From assembly GCF_000966285.1 (NCBI RefSeq), contig NZ_KQ031391.1, positions 6,696,430-6,760,429 on the forward strand: DNA of 64,000 nucleotides. The letters run 5' to 3'. Source of the stretch: Pseudofrankia sp. DC12 (GTDB taxonomy: Bacteria; Actinomycetota; Actinomycetes; Frankiales; Frankiaceae). The notes beneath the pieces were generated by a model. That model had not been told where the DNA came from. It saw nothing but the letters and a program-made list of their open reading frames with translations, and ran no database searches. This document shows positions 17,285 to 26,613 of this stretch, in pieces (the stretch's first letter is position 1; each line of letters opens with the position of its first letter). Made by a program: the position numbers and the translations under genes.

Positions 17285-18040
17285 GTGGCGACCGAGCGGC
17301 GGTTCATCCGGGACGTGCGGCTGCCGGCGCCGTCGGGGGCGGCCGGCTACCCGTTCGGCCTTCCCGCGGTCGCCTGGCTGGCCCGCGCGGGCGGGCTGCG
17401 CCTCGGCGCCGGCGTGACGTTCCTGGTGGGGGACAACGGCACTGGCAAGTCGACGCTCGTCGAGGCGATCGCCGTCGCCGCGGGGTTCAACCCGGAGGGC
17501 GGCAGCCAGAACTTCCGGTTCGCGACCCGCGCCACCGAGTCCGCGCTCGGCGACCACCTGGTGCTGCACTGGGAGGTCCGCAAGCCACGCACCGGCTTCT
17601 TCCTGCGCGCCGAGTCCTATTACAACGTCGCCACCGAGATCGAACGCCTCGACCGCGACGGGCCGACGCGGCTGCTGGGCTCCTACGGCGGGGTCTCCCC
17701 GCACGAGCGGTCCCACGGCGAGTCGTTCCTGGACCTGGCCACCCACCGGTTCGGCCCCGACGGGCTGTACATCCTCGACGAGCCGGAGGCAGCCCTCTCG
17801 GTGCGCGGCGCGATGGCGCTGCTGGCCCGGTTCGCTGACCTGGTCGCCGCCGGCAGCCAGCTCGTCGTCGCGACCCACTCGCCTGTCCTGCTCGCGCTGC
17901 CCGGCGCGACGATCTACGAGATCGGCGCCGACGGCGCGGTCGGCACGGTCGGCTACGACGACGCGCTGCCGGTCCGGATGACCCGCGACTTCCTCGCCGC
18001 CCCGGACCGCTACCTGCGTCACCTGCTCGCCGAGGACTGA
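17285..18040 (+). CDS. AAA-family ATPase (SMC/RecF-like fold)
   Basis: A 251-residue ATPase with Walker A GDNGTGKST near residue 50, signature-like segment HGESFLDL, Walker B LYILDEPEAAL and switch His in VVATHSPVLLALPGA. This is the compact type of ABC-like ATPase related to RecF/OLD proteins, predicted to hydrolyse ATP in DNA- or stress-related roles; no nuclease domain is attached. The GTG start follows GGGAGGATCGGG. It is divergent from the marR remnant. Confidence 0.8.
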   Translation: MATERRFIRDVRLPAPSGAAGYPFGLPAVAWLARAGGLRLGAGVTFLVGDNGTGKSTLVEAIAVAAGFNPEGGSQNFRFATRATESALGDHLVLHWEVRKPRTGFFLRAESYYNVATEIERLDRDGPTRLLGSYGGVSPHERSHGESFLDLATHRFGPDGLYILDEPEAALSVRGAMALLARFADLVAAGSQLVVATHSPVLLALPGATIYEIGADGAVGTVGYDDALPVRMTRDFLAAPDRYLRHLLAED

Positions 18041-18147
18041 CGTCCGGTCCCGTCGCCGGCGGCCGGGCCGGCGGGCCTGCCCGTCACGGTGTCCAGGTTC
18101 ACGGCGAACCCGGCCCGCGGGCCGGGGGAGGCGCGCATCATGAGCAG

Positions 18148-18460
18148 GTGGGCCCGTTCACCGACCAGGCGCCGTTCGCGGTCCGGTCCGGCTGGGGCCC
18201 CGACGACCTCGCCGCGCTCGCGCCCGGCGGCGGCGTCGTCGTGATCGTCGACGTGCTGCGGTTCACCACCGCCGTGTCGGTCGCGGTCAGCCGCGGCGCG
18301 CAGGTCCTGCCGCACCGCTGGCGCGACCAGGCCGCGGCCCGGTTCGCCGCCGAACGCGGCGCGTAGCTCGCCGGCCGGCGCGAGGACCCGGACACCCCGT
18401 GGTCGCTGTCCCCACCGACCTCGCGACGATCACCCCGGGTACCTGGCCTCGACGAACGGC
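18148..18460 (+). pseudogene. 2-phosphosulfolactate phosphatase (ComB-like), degraded
   Basis: The first 72 residues match ComB-type phosphatases: VVVIVDVLRFTTAVSVAVSR and AQVLPHRW, then AARFAAERGA. A TAG at 18364 interrupts the frame. The same frame continues LAGRREDPDTPWSLSP, then a one-base shift leads to PTDLATITPG, after which the match ends at about 18450. A nonsense codon, a frameshift and a 3' truncation together show a dead gene. The start has a CATCAT -10 element six bases upstream (leaderless). Confidence 0.75.
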
Positions 18461-18494
18461 GGCCCACCCACCTCGGAACCCGCCTCCGAACCGG

Positions 18495-18974
18495 TCACGT
18501 GCTGTCACCCGACCCGTCCGGGCCGCCGGTGTCGGTCGCGACGAACCGGCCCACGACGTCCCGGTCGAGGTCGTAGGACAGCAGTCCCAGCGCCTGGCCC
18601 GGGGGCAGCCAGCGCAGGTCGTCGACCTCGTGGTTCGGGGTGAACGCACCCCCGGTCGCGCGCAGCGCCCAGTAGCGCACGACCTTCGTCGCCGACGTCG
18701 CGGCCGCGGGCCCGTGCCGGCCGACCGGGTAGGTCACGTCCCCGAGCAGCGCGCCGACCGCGACGGCGAAACCGGTCTCCTCGTCGATCTCCCGGACGGC
18801 CGCCGCAAGCCACGTCTCACCGGGCTCGACCTTTCCCTTGGGCAGCGACCAGTCGTCATACCTCGGACGGTGCACCAGCACGATCTCGACGCCGCCGCCC
18901 GGCGCCGGCCGCCACACCACCCCGCCGGCCGCCCGGACCTCGGCGCCGTCCGCGTTCTCTGCCACCTCGCCCAC
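18495..18974 (-). CDS. NUDIX hydrolase (MutT-like)
   Basis: The 159-residue protein has a complete Nudix box, GKVEPGETWLAAAVREIDEETG, and the upstream DDWSLPK typical of MutT1/ADP-ribose-type hydrolases that clean up damaged nucleotides. Relatives in actinobacteria often carry a C-terminal histidine-phosphatase domain; here the protein stops after LLSYDLDRDVVGRFVATD, so it is a short form. I chose the GTG at 18974 with GGAGGGGAACAGG upstream. Confidence 0.8.
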   Translation of the reverse strand: MGEVAENADGAEVRAAGGVVWRPAPGGGVEIVLVHRPRYDDWSLPKGKVEPGETWLAAAVREIDEETGFAVAVGALLGDVTYPVGRHGPAAATSATKVVRYWALRATGGAFTPNHEVDDLRWLPPGQALGLLSYDLDRDVVGRFVATDTGGPDGSGDST

Positions 18975-19121
18975 CCTGTTCCCCTCCACCCAGTCCACGC
19001 CGCGGCGAGCCTCCCGTCGGGCGGGCCCGCCCTGCCCCGATCGTGACAGCCCGCCCACCCGGGCGACAGGCGGAGCGGGCCGCGGGCATCGACCGATCGG
19101 TGGATGGGGGAGCGTGGGAAC

Positions 19122-19287
19122 CCGGCCCGGGTGCTGGTCCTGACGACCTTCGTCACCGACCGCGACGTCGTCGCCGCGATCGAGGCCGGCGCCACCGGCT
19201 ACCTGCTCAAGGACGCCCGGCGCGACGAGCTGATCCGGGCGGTGCGGGCCGCGGACGCGGGCCAGCCGGTCCTCGCCCCGTCCGTGA
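19122..19287 (+). pseudogene. NarL/LuxR-type response regulator, receiver fragment
   Basis: The frame reads ARVLVLTTFVTDRDVVAAIE, then AGATGYLLKDARRDELIRAV: the C-terminal half of a receiver domain with the conserved Lys of LLKD and the switch Thr. The phospho-acceptor Asp half and the HTH effector domain are both absent, so about 55 residues survive. Confidence 0.65.
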
Positions 19288-19325
19288 CTGGCCCCGCCGC
19301 CTGCGGCACCGCCGTCTCGGCGGCG

Positions 19326-20684
19326 TCAGGCGCCCAGGCCCGTCCCGATCCGGTCCGGCGCGCCCGCGGGACGGGCGGGCGGTGGTACCGCGCCTTGCGC
19401 CGGGGCGTCGTCCGCTGTCGCGGCGGCGGTGTCGTAGCGCCAGAACGGGCGCACCGCGACGGCGGCGGCCAGCACGAGGACGACGCACAGGATCGCCGAG
19501 CCCGACCAGGCGATGGTCAGCGTCGTCGCGGCGGCCATCACACCGGCCCGCAGGTCCCCGAGCCGCGGGCCGCCGGCGACGACGACCGTGAACACGCCCT
19601 GCAGGCGGCCCCGCATGTTGTCGGGCACGTAGGTCTGCAGGATCGTCTGCCGGCAGACGGCGCTGATCAGGTCGGCGGCACCGGCGAGGGCCAGCAGCAC
19701 GATCGCGAGCCAGTAGACGTGCGCGAACCCCGCCAGGCTGATCGCCGTGGCCCAGCCGACGACCGCCACCGTCAGGACGACGCCCTGGCGGCGCACCCGG
19801 CCGATCCAGCCGCTGCTCAGCCCGGCCAGCACCGACCCGAGGGCGATCGCCGAGTACAGCAGGCCGACGCCGCCGTGGAACCGGGTCGCGGCCGCCTCGG
19901 GGAACAGCGCCCGCGGCATCGCCAGCACCATCGCGGCGATGTCCACCACGAACGACATCAGCAGCACCGGGTTCCCGCCGATGAACCGCAGCCCGTCGAG
20001 CACGGACCGCAGCCCCGGCCGCCCGGCCGCCCCCTCCGGGCGCAGCGACGGCAGCCGGAACGTCGAGTACAGCGCGGCGGTGAACAGGACCGCGTCGGCG
20101 CCGTAGGCATAGCTGAACCCGTGGTCGAAGCCGAGCAGCAGGCCGGCGACGAGCGGCCCGATCACAGCCCCGACCGTGGTCGCCGTGTAGTTCAACGAGT
20201 TCGCCGCGGGAACCAGGCCGACGGGGACAAGCGCGGGCACGACCGCGCCCCGGGTCGACGAGGACACCGCGAAACCCGCCGCCTGGACCGCGACGAGGCC
20301 GAGGATCAGCCCGACGGACCGCGCCCCGAGCAGGCTCTGCGCCAGCAGGACGAGCGTGACCGCCCAGGTGAGCAACGACGACGCCAGGTAGAGCGTGCGC
20401 CGGTCGACCGCGTCGGCGACCGCCCCGCCGTACAGGCCGAACACGACCATCGGGACCAGGCCCACCAGCCCGGCCAGGCCGACCGCGAACGACGAGCCCG
20501 AGATGTCGTAGATCTGGACCGGCGCGGTGACCTCCGTGACCATCGTCCCGATGATCGCGGTGCCCTGGCCGAGGAACGTCCGACGGAACGCGGGAATCGC
20601 GAGCGGCCGGGTGTCGACCGCCAGCCGGCTCAGCCGCCCACGAGGTCCGCCGGGCCCGTCGGCCGGCGACGTCGTCGGGGTCAT
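19326..20684 (-). CDS. MFS transporter (EntS-like group)
   Basis: A 452-residue integral membrane protein with about 12 spans. The first loop motif GGAVADAVDRRTLYLAS corresponds to the MFS motif A, and AIIGTMVTEVTAPVQIYDIS is typical of the MFS_3/EntS-like exporters. The C-terminal 40 residues are disordered (Pro/Ala-rich). It is probably a drug or siderophore exporter; the substrate is not determinable. Start ATG; no partner gene. Confidence 0.85.
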   Translation of the reverse strand: MTPTTSPADGPGGPRGRLSRLAVDTRPLAIPAFRRTFLGQGTAIIGTMVTEVTAPVQIYDISGSSFAVGLAGLVGLVPMVVFGLYGGAVADAVDRRTLYLASSLLTWAVTLVLLAQSLLGARSVGLILGLVAVQAAGFAVSSSTRGAVVPALVPVGLVPAANSLNYTATTVGAVIGPLVAGLLLGFDHGFSYAYGADAVLFTAALYSTFRLPSLRPEGAAGRPGLRSVLDGLRFIGGNPVLLMSFVVDIAAMVLAMPRALFPEAAATRFHGGVGLLYSAIALGSVLAGLSSGWIGRVRRQGVVLTVAVVGWATAISLAGFAHVYWLAIVLLALAGAADLISAVCRQTILQTYVPDNMRGRLQGVFTVVVAGGPRLGDLRAGVMAAATTLTIAWSGSAILCVVLVLAAAVAVRPFWRYDTAAATADDAPAQGAVPPPARPAGAPDRIGTGLGA

Positions 20685-20993
20685 GAGGCAGTGGCTTCGC
20701 GCGCCGTCCCGCCGGTGGTGGAGGCCGGCCCTGGGCTGGTCGCGGGCCGGTCAGGGCCCGGCGCGTGGTGTGTCATTCCCCCACGTTGCCTCGAATCCGC
20801 GTCGGACGGGCGCCGGCATGGGTTTGGTCTCCTCGGGGGAGGCCCACCACAGGATGGCCGAGAGGCCAACCCGGGTGACGTGGCCACGGTCGGCTCCTGT
20901 TCCCGCGAGAACGGCGTGCGGTGCCAGCGTGCGGGTTCCGGTGCCGTTCAGCGGGACGGTCCCGTAGGGGCCGCGGGCCGGGTCTCTCTCGCT
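20685..20993. other. Gap with no supportable gene
   Basis: A stop-free minus-strand frame at 20757-20990 (SAILWWASPEETKP) has coherent composition but no start codon near its 5' end. I leave it unannotated. No dyads or repeats stand out. Confidence 0.4.
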
Positions 20994-21560
20994 TCAGGCC
21001 GCCGAGGACGGCCGTCGCGTTCTCGCATGCTGATCCGCGGAAACAGCCAGGAAGCGGAGTACGAGCGCGGGCAACGAGAAAATGATCAGCAGGATGGTGT
21101 CGTCGGACAGGGCCTCGTCGGAGCTGCCGGGAGAGGCCACTTTGAAGATGGTGCTGACCACCACCAACGACAGAGCGAACAGGCAGGTATAGAAAAGGAC
21201 ACGCAGGGCAGCCGCCCGCCACCCCGCCAAGGGGATGACGAGCAGAAGCCGGCGCCACACCGCCGCAGTAGGCGGAGGGTCGGGCGGCCGCGTGGCCTGC
21301 ACGTTTTCCCACACCTCCTCCAGCTTGGCGCTGGCTCGCAGTCCCGCCTCGTCGGTCGATTCCGTGGACACGCCCGCCAGCTGCCGCGCCTTCCACCACT
21401 CGGAGACGAAGAGAACCTCGGCGGTGGCGCTGCTCAGCGCCTCCCTGCGTTCGTTCACGCGGTCCCGACGAAGCATCCTGTCCCGAAGCGCGATGCCGGA
21501 CGCGCCGACGAGGCCGGTGATCACTGGGACCAGCAGTGGCACCAGTACGTCAGCGTTCAC
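20994..21560 (-). CDS. Small membrane protein, function unknown
   Basis: The 188-residue protein has an N-terminal anchor (VLVPLLVPVITGLVGASGIAL), a charged segment (RDRMLRRDRVNERREAL) that may be a coiled coil, and two C-terminal transmembrane helices. I do not recognise the family; topology suggests a membrane-tethered cytosolic helical domain. The GTG at 21560 is chosen because the first membrane helix follows at once; a TTG at 21593 would add 11 residues. Confidence 0.55.
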   Translation of the reverse strand: MNADVLVPLLVPVITGLVGASGIALRDRMLRRDRVNERREALSSATAEVLFVSEWWKARQLAGVSTESTDEAGLRASAKLEEVWENVQATRPPDPPPTAAVWRRLLLVIPLAGWRAAALRVLFYTCLFALSLVVVSTIFKVASPGSSDEALSDDTILLIIFSLPALVLRFLAVSADQHARTRRPSSAA

Positions 21561-21616
21561 TGTGTCCAGGTCTCCCTGTCGGCCTTCCGCCAACCATCCG
21601 TCGCCGGCCGCGTGGC

Positions 21617-22411
21617 TTAGAGGCGGGCGAGCAGCTCGGCCTTCTTCGTGGCGAACTCCTCGTCGGTCAGGACGCCGCGCTGGTGCAGGTCGCCGAGCCG
21701 GTCGAGGGTCGCGAGCACCGCGTCGGCGTCAGTCCCGGTCGCGACGGCCGGTGCCGGCGCGGTGGGCTCGGCTGGCTGGGGGTCCGCGGGCGCCGTGACG
21801 GTGGCGGGTTCGGGGGCTGGCGGTGCCGTGGTGGCGTGGCCCACCAGCGGGAGGGTCTCGACGGTGAAGGTGCCGTGCTGGCTGGTGAACTCCAGGGAGC
21901 CGGGCTGGGCACCCTGTTGCTGTTGTACGCCGCCGATGGCGTGGTCGAGCGTGTCGTAGACGCGCAGCGCCCCGTCGCCGCCGCGCACCGCCAGCCGGCG
22001 TACCTGTGGGAAGACCGCGTACCGGGAGTCGTTCTGGCCGCCGCTGGAACCCGGCCGGCCCAGCTCCGGCGGCCACCACGTGTCCAGGTTCGCCTGGTGC
22101 ACCGGGCTGGGCGAGCCTTCGGCCGCCCGTTCGGGCGCGTACAGCGGGGCGGCCGCCAGCAGGCTCGCCAGGTCGCTCGCCAGTCCGCTGACCGTTGCCT
22201 TCAGCCGGTCGTTGAACATGTCGCCGACCATCGTCAGGCCGCCGGCCATCCACTGCCCGCGCCCGCCGAGCTCGGGGTGGGAGAACTGCGCCATGGTGCC
22301 GTTGCCCCGCCGGACCGCCTCCAGCATGACGCGCACCGCGTCGGTGCTGACGCCGTAGCGGGCGGCGAGACCCGCGACCGCTCGCTCGCCCTGGCTAGTC
22401 AGCTCGCGCAC
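21617..22411 (-). CDS. SHOCT-domain protein
   Basis: The 264-residue protein has an N-terminal HTH-like region (GLAARYGVSTDAVRVMLEAVRRGNG), a middle part with a conserved Trp pair, a Pro/Ala-rich linker and a C-terminal SHOCT motif (LDRLGDLHQRGVLTDEEFATKKAELLARL, residues about 230-264). SHOCT segments are short oligomerisation modules. The function is unknown; DNA binding is an inference from the N-terminus. Confidence 0.75.
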   Translation of the reverse strand: MRELTSQGERAVAGLAARYGVSTDAVRVMLEAVRRGNGTMAQFSHPELGGRGQWMAGGLTMVGDMFNDRLKATVSGLASDLASLLAAAPLYAPERAAEGSPSPVHQANLDTWWPPELGRPGSSGGQNDSRYAVFPQVRRLAVRGGDGALRVYDTLDHAIGGVQQQQGAQPGSLEFTSQHGTFTVETLPLVGHATTAPPAPEPATVTAPADPQPAEPTAPAPAVATGTDADAVLATLDRLGDLHQRGVLTDEEFATKKAELLARL

Positions 22412-22581
22412 GATGACTCCCCCCGTGGTTCGACACCTGCCCCGCTAAGGCTAGGGCCACAGCGTCCAGATCATCACGTCAACGCCGTTTCCGCGCCCCG
22501 GCGGCCAGCGGCGAGCGGTCGCGCGGGGACCGTGACCAGCCGCCTGCGGGGCGGTGGCTGCGCGGTGGCATAGTGCCGGCT

Positions 22582-23268
22582 GTGCTCGACTGGTCTCACA
22601 ACGCCTACTACCACCGGCTGCTGCTACGCCAGCTGCCGCGGCCCTGCCGGCGGGTGCTCGATGTCGGCTGTGGCGTCGGGGCGTTCGCGGCCCGGCTCGC
22701 CCAGCACAGCGAGCAGGTCGACGCCGTCGACCGCTCCGCGCGGATGATCGAGGAGGCGAGGCGGCACACCCCCGGCAACGTCCGCTGCGTTCTCGCGGAT
22801 GTGCTGGCCGACCCGCTGCCGGCCAAGGACTACGACGCGATCCTCTCCATCTGCGCATTGCACCACATGCCCCTGCAGGACGCGCTTCCGGTGCTCGCGG
22901 CCGCCCTGCGGCCTGGAGGCGTCCTCGCCGCCGTCGCCCTGCCCCGCACGGACCTGCGCCACGAGTGGCCCGTCGAGATCGTCGCGGCGGTCGCGCACCG
23001 CTTTCTCGGCGCCGTGTTCCTCGCGAACGGGCTGCTGCGGGGCAACAGGCCGTTCGCGGGGGAGCACCACACACGCACGGGCATGCCCGTGGTCATGAAC
23101 CCGCCGCTGACCACGCGAGCGGCTGCGCGGGAGGCCGCCGCCATCCTGCCCGGCGCACGCGTGCGACGGCTCCTGTTCTGGCGCTACCTGCTGATCTGGG
23201 AGAAACCGATGCTCCACGACAGCGGCCCCGCCACGGCGCAGCCGTCCCCGACGAGCGGTCCCGGCTAG
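22582..23268 (+). CDS. Class I SAM-dependent methyltransferase
   Basis: The 228-residue protein has motif I VLDVGCGVGAFAARLA near residue 27, the acidic motif II VDAVDRSARMIEEA and the motif III region YDAILSICALHHM with LRPGGVLAAV. It is full length for the Methyltransf_11/25 group; the substrate is unknown. The CATAGT -10 hexamer seven bases before the GTG at 22582 fixes this start (leaderless). Confidence 0.85.
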   Translation: MLDWSHNAYYHRLLLRQLPRPCRRVLDVGCGVGAFAARLAQHSEQVDAVDRSARMIEEARRHTPGNVRCVLADVLADPLPAKDYDAILSICALHHMPLQDALPVLAAALRPGGVLAAVALPRTDLRHEWPVEIVAAVAHRFLGAVFLANGLLRGNRPFAGEHHTRTGMPVVMNPPLTTRAAAREAAAILPGARVRRLLFWRYLLIWEKPMLHDSGPATAQPSPTSGPG

Positions 23269-23382
23269 GACGGCGCCCCCACGTCGCAAGCGTCGTCCGC
23301 GTACCTGGGCTGGTAACGCTCAACGGTCGTGATCCAGGGATTCAGGTCAGTCGGACCTCCGGCTCTGCCAGTCTTTGACCCC

Positions 23383-24120
23383 ATGGCGCTACGACTTGTT
23401 CAGGTGAACTTCAAGGCCCGGGATGACGCGGCGCTCGGCCGGTTCTGGGCGGCGGCGCTCGGCTGGGGTGTCGCCAGCGAGGGACCCGGGGTGACGAACA
23501 TCGAACCCGTCGGATTTCAATGGCCGGACCCCACCGCGGTCTGCGTCGACGTCGTCACCGTCCCGGTTCCCGAAACGGTGAACTACCGCGTGCACCTGGA
23601 TCTCGCCACCACGTCCGCGGCCCACCAGGCCGAGCTGGCCGCGCGCCTGCAGGAGCTCGGCGCGACACCCGCCGACGTGGGTCAGGGCGACGTCCCATGG
23701 ACGGTCCTGGCCGACCCGGAGGGCAACGTGTTCTGCGTGCTGGAGCCCCGGGAGATCTACCGGGACACCGGGCCGATCGCCGCGGTCGTGCTCGACTGCG
23801 CGGATCCGCGCGCCCTGGCCCGTTTCTGGGGTGCCGCGGTGGGCTGGACCGTGCACGAGGTGACCGACGGCCACGCGCGCCTGCGCGCCGCCGAGGGCGT
23901 CGGCCCGTATCTGGAGCTCCTCCGCGCGCCCGGCCCGCGGACCTGGAAGGGCCGCGTCCACCTCGACGTGCTGCCGTACCCCGGTGACGACCAGGCGGCG
24001 GAGGTGGCCCGGCTGGAGACGCTCGGCGCGACACCTGCCGACGTTGGCCAAGGCGACGTCCGATGGAAGGTCCTGGCCGACCCGGAAGGCAACGAGTTCT
24101 GCGTCCTCGCCCTGTCCTGA
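23383..24120 (+). CDS. Two-domain VOC (glyoxalase-like) protein
   Basis: The 245-residue protein carries two tandem glyoxalase-like domains of about 120 residues. Each has an ALxRFWxAAxGW block near its start and the block LGATPADVGQGDV-W-VLADPEGN-FCVL at its end, so the halves are clear internal repeats. Substrate unknown; fosfomycin-resistance-type and glyoxalase relatives are possible. ATG start; probably leaderless. Confidence 0.85.
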   Translation: MALRLVQVNFKARDDAALGRFWAAALGWGVASEGPGVTNIEPVGFQWPDPTAVCVDVVTVPVPETVNYRVHLDLATTSAAHQAELAARLQELGATPADVGQGDVPWTVLADPEGNVFCVLEPREIYRDTGPIAAVVLDCADPRALARFWGAAVGWTVHEVTDGHARLRAAEGVGPYLELLRAPGPRTWKGRVHLDVLPYPGDDQAAEVARLETLGATPADVGQGDVRWKVLADPEGNEFCVLALS

Positions 24121-24224
24121 CACGGCGCCGCCCCGCGCCTGGCCCTGGCCGACGATGTTCGTCGGGCCACAGGACGCCCGCCCGATCCGCTGTGCTGCCG
24201 GGTGGCTTCAAGGATGATCGGGCT

Positions 24225-25061
24225 ATGGTTCGCATCGCCGCTGTCGGAGATCTTCATGTCAGGCCGGGGGCCGCTGCCCGGCTTCGGCCGCTGTACCAGC
24301 GCGCGGTCGAGGTGGCCGACGTCCTCCTCCTCGCCGGCGACCTCACCGAGAACGGCGGTATCGACTCCGCCGCTGAGGTGTGCGCTCTGTTCGGTGGGCT
24401 CGAACTGCCAGTGATCGCCGTCCTCGGCAACCACGACTACGACCGCGGCGAAGAAGCGGCGTTCGCCGAGATGTTGGCCGAGGCCGGCGTGACCGTGCTG
24501 GAGGGGTCCGCGACGGTCGTCGACACCGCCGGGGGACAGGTCGGGATTGCCGGTGCCAAGGGATTCGGCGGGGGGTTCGCCGGCTGCATGGTCGCCGAGC
24601 AGGGCGAACAGGAGATGAAGGAGTTCGCCCGTCACGCCACGACGGCCGCGCAGGCGTTGCGGGACGCGCTGGGTCAGCTGGACGTTGACCTACAGGTGGC
24701 GCTCACGCACTACGCACCGACCCGGGACACCCTCGTGGGTGAACAGTTGGAGCTGTACCCGTTCCTGGGCAGCCACCTGCTCGGCGCCGCGATCGACGGC
24801 GAACCCGTGTCCGCGGGGGAGCACGGGACAGAAGACCTCCACCTGGCCGGTGCGGCGAACGGCGAGCTGGACGGCGGCCATTCGCGTGGCCTGGCCCCAG
24901 GCGAGCGGCACCGGGTCACGCTGGCCCTGCACGGCCACGCGCACTACGGGGCCGAAGTCGGCACAACACCCGCCGGCATTGCGGTCCGCAACGTCGCCGC
25001 ACCGGTCATCGGCGTCCCGTTCGCCGTCTACCAGCTTCCAGAGGTAGTCCGTATCGGGTAA
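24225..25061 (+). CDS. Metallophosphoesterase
   Basis: The 278-residue calcineurin-like phosphoesterase has all five metal-binding blocks in order: GDLHVRPG, LLLAGDLTENG, VLGNHDYD, LTHYAPT and LHGHAHYG. It should be a cytosolic dinuclear metal phosphoesterase of unknown substrate. GATGAT six bases before the ATG is a good leaderless -10 element. Confidence 0.9.
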   Translation: MVRIAAVGDLHVRPGAAARLRPLYQRAVEVADVLLLAGDLTENGGIDSAAEVCALFGGLELPVIAVLGNHDYDRGEEAAFAEMLAEAGVTVLEGSATVVDTAGGQVGIAGAKGFGGGFAGCMVAEQGEQEMKEFARHATTAAQALRDALGQLDVDLQVALTHYAPTRDTLVGEQLELYPFLGSHLLGAAIDGEPVSAGEHGTEDLHLAGAANGELDGGHSRGLAPGERHRVTLALHGHAHYGAEVGTTPAGIAVRNVAAPVIGVPFAVYQLPEVVRIG

Positions 25062-25268
25062 CACCTGCAGTTCCAGACCGCGGGAACCCTGCACACCGCC
25101 GCGATGACCCTCACGGTCGGCTGAACCGGCGGCGACCGTGGCCGTCCCTGCCGGGTGGTAGTCCGCCATCCGGCGGGGACTGCGGCTACCAGACGGCCCC
25201 CAACGCGCACGGGCGGGAGGGGGCTCCCGGCCCGTCGCTGGGGATGGGGATGGGGGCAGGCTGCTGGG

Positions 25269-26498
25269 GTGTCTTCGTCGACGGTGGTGTCAGGTGACGG
25301 GGTGGGTCGGGATGTGGCGGGCGACGGGTTGGGCTGGCGCAGTAGGAACCTGAAGGTCCTGTCTGGGGTGAGTTTCCTGCAGGACTGCGCTAGCGAGTTG
25401 CTCTATCCGATTTTGCCGATCTTTCTGACGGTCGTGTTGGGTGCTCCGGTCGTGGTGGTGGGGGCGGTGGAGGGGCTGGCCGAGGGTGCGGCGTCGGTGG
25501 CGAAGCTCGCGGCCGGACGGTTGGCGGACCGGGTGGGACGCCGCCCGATGGTCGCGGTCGGTTACGGGTTGGCCGCGGTCGGGAAGGTTTTGGTCGCGGT
25601 GGCGTTGGTGTGGCCGGTGGTGTTGGCGGGCCGGTGTGTGGACCGGCTCGGGAAGGGGGTCCGTGGTGCGCCGCGGGATGCGCTGCTGGTCGAGGGTGTG
25701 CCGGTGGCGGCGCGGGGGCGGGCGTTCGGGTTTCACCGGTCGATCGACACCGCGGGGGCGGTGGTGGGTCCGCTGCTGGGGTTGGCAGGTTACGAGTTGC
25801 TGCACCACCGTCTGCGTCCGCTGCTGGTGATCGCGGTGATACCGGCGGTGGCCTCGGTCCTTCTTGTCGCCGCGGTCCGGGAACGGTCGGGGTCGGTGGA
25901 CCGGGCGGCGTCGGCTGGGAGGCCCGTGGCCGGGGCTGCGGCGGGATTGGTGGCTGGGCCGTTGCCGGGCTCTTTCTGGCGGGTCGTGGGTGCGCTGACC
26001 GTGTTCAGTGTGGTGAATTTCCCCGACGCGTTGGTGTTGTTGCGGGTGAGGGCGCTGGGGCTGTCGGTGGCTTGGGTGATCGTCGCCTATGTCGTGTACA
26101 ACGCTGCTTACGCGGCGGCGAGTTACCCGGCTGGGGCGCTGGCCGACCGGCTGGGTCCCCGGCGGGTCTACGGAGTTGGGCTGGGGTGTTTCGCGGTCGG
26201 CTACCTTGGCCTGGGCGTGGCCGGGTCGTCCGGGTGGGTGTGGCCGCTGCTGGTGGTCTACGGCGGATTCACCGCCTGCACGGACGGGGTGGGCAAGGCG
26301 TGGGTGTCCCTGCTGGTCGACCCCGACCAGCAGGGCCGGGCGCAGGGCACCTTCCAGGGGCTGACCGGTGGCGCGGTGCTGGTCGCCGGGATCTGGGCGG
26401 GTTTGGCGTGGGGTGGCAGCGGCCGTGTGCCGCTGCTGGTCTCCGGCGCCGTCGCCGCTGTCCTGGCTGTTGGCGTGCTGGCGTATCGGCGTGGCTGA
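25269..26498 (+). CDS. MFS transporter
   Basis: A 409-residue, about 12-span transporter. LADRVGRRPMVAVGYGLAAVG is motif A; CVDRLGKGVRGAPRDALL is the characteristic loop of the group found in quinolone-type exporters and phosphate/sugar-phosphate transporters; the second-half motif ALADRLGPRRVYG repeats motif A. The substrate is unknown. The GTG at 25269 is the nearest start before the first span. Confidence 0.85.
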   Translation: MSSSTVVSGDGVGRDVAGDGLGWRSRNLKVLSGVSFLQDCASELLYPILPIFLTVVLGAPVVVVGAVEGLAEGAASVAKLAAGRLADRVGRRPMVAVGYGLAAVGKVLVAVALVWPVVLAGRCVDRLGKGVRGAPRDALLVEGVPVAARGRAFGFHRSIDTAGAVVGPLLGLAGYELLHHRLRPLLVIAVIPAVASVLLVAAVRERSGSVDRAASAGRPVAGAAAGLVAGPLPGSFWRVVGALTVFSVVNFPDALVLLRVRALGLSVAWVIVAYVVYNAAYAAASYPAGALADRLGPRRVYGVGLGCFAVGYLGLGVAGSSGWVWPLLVVYGGFTACTDGVGKAWVSLLVDPDQQGRAQGTFQGLTGGAVLVAGIWAGLAWGGSGRVPLLVSGAVAAVLAVGVLAYRRG

Positions 26499-26613
26499 CC
26501 GCTCCGCTGGTCGCGCGGGGTCCGGTAGCGGAACCTGGGTTCGCGGCAGGTGAGGAGTCCGCGTGCTGTCTTCGAGCTTCTGGGGTGCGGTACGCCGCGG
26601 GGCGTGGTGGGTG

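Noticed and set aside
19104..21620. 838-codon plus-strand frame
   Set aside because: Only its first 60 codons match a family (receiver domain); the rest is antisense to an intact MFS gene and a membrane-protein gene.
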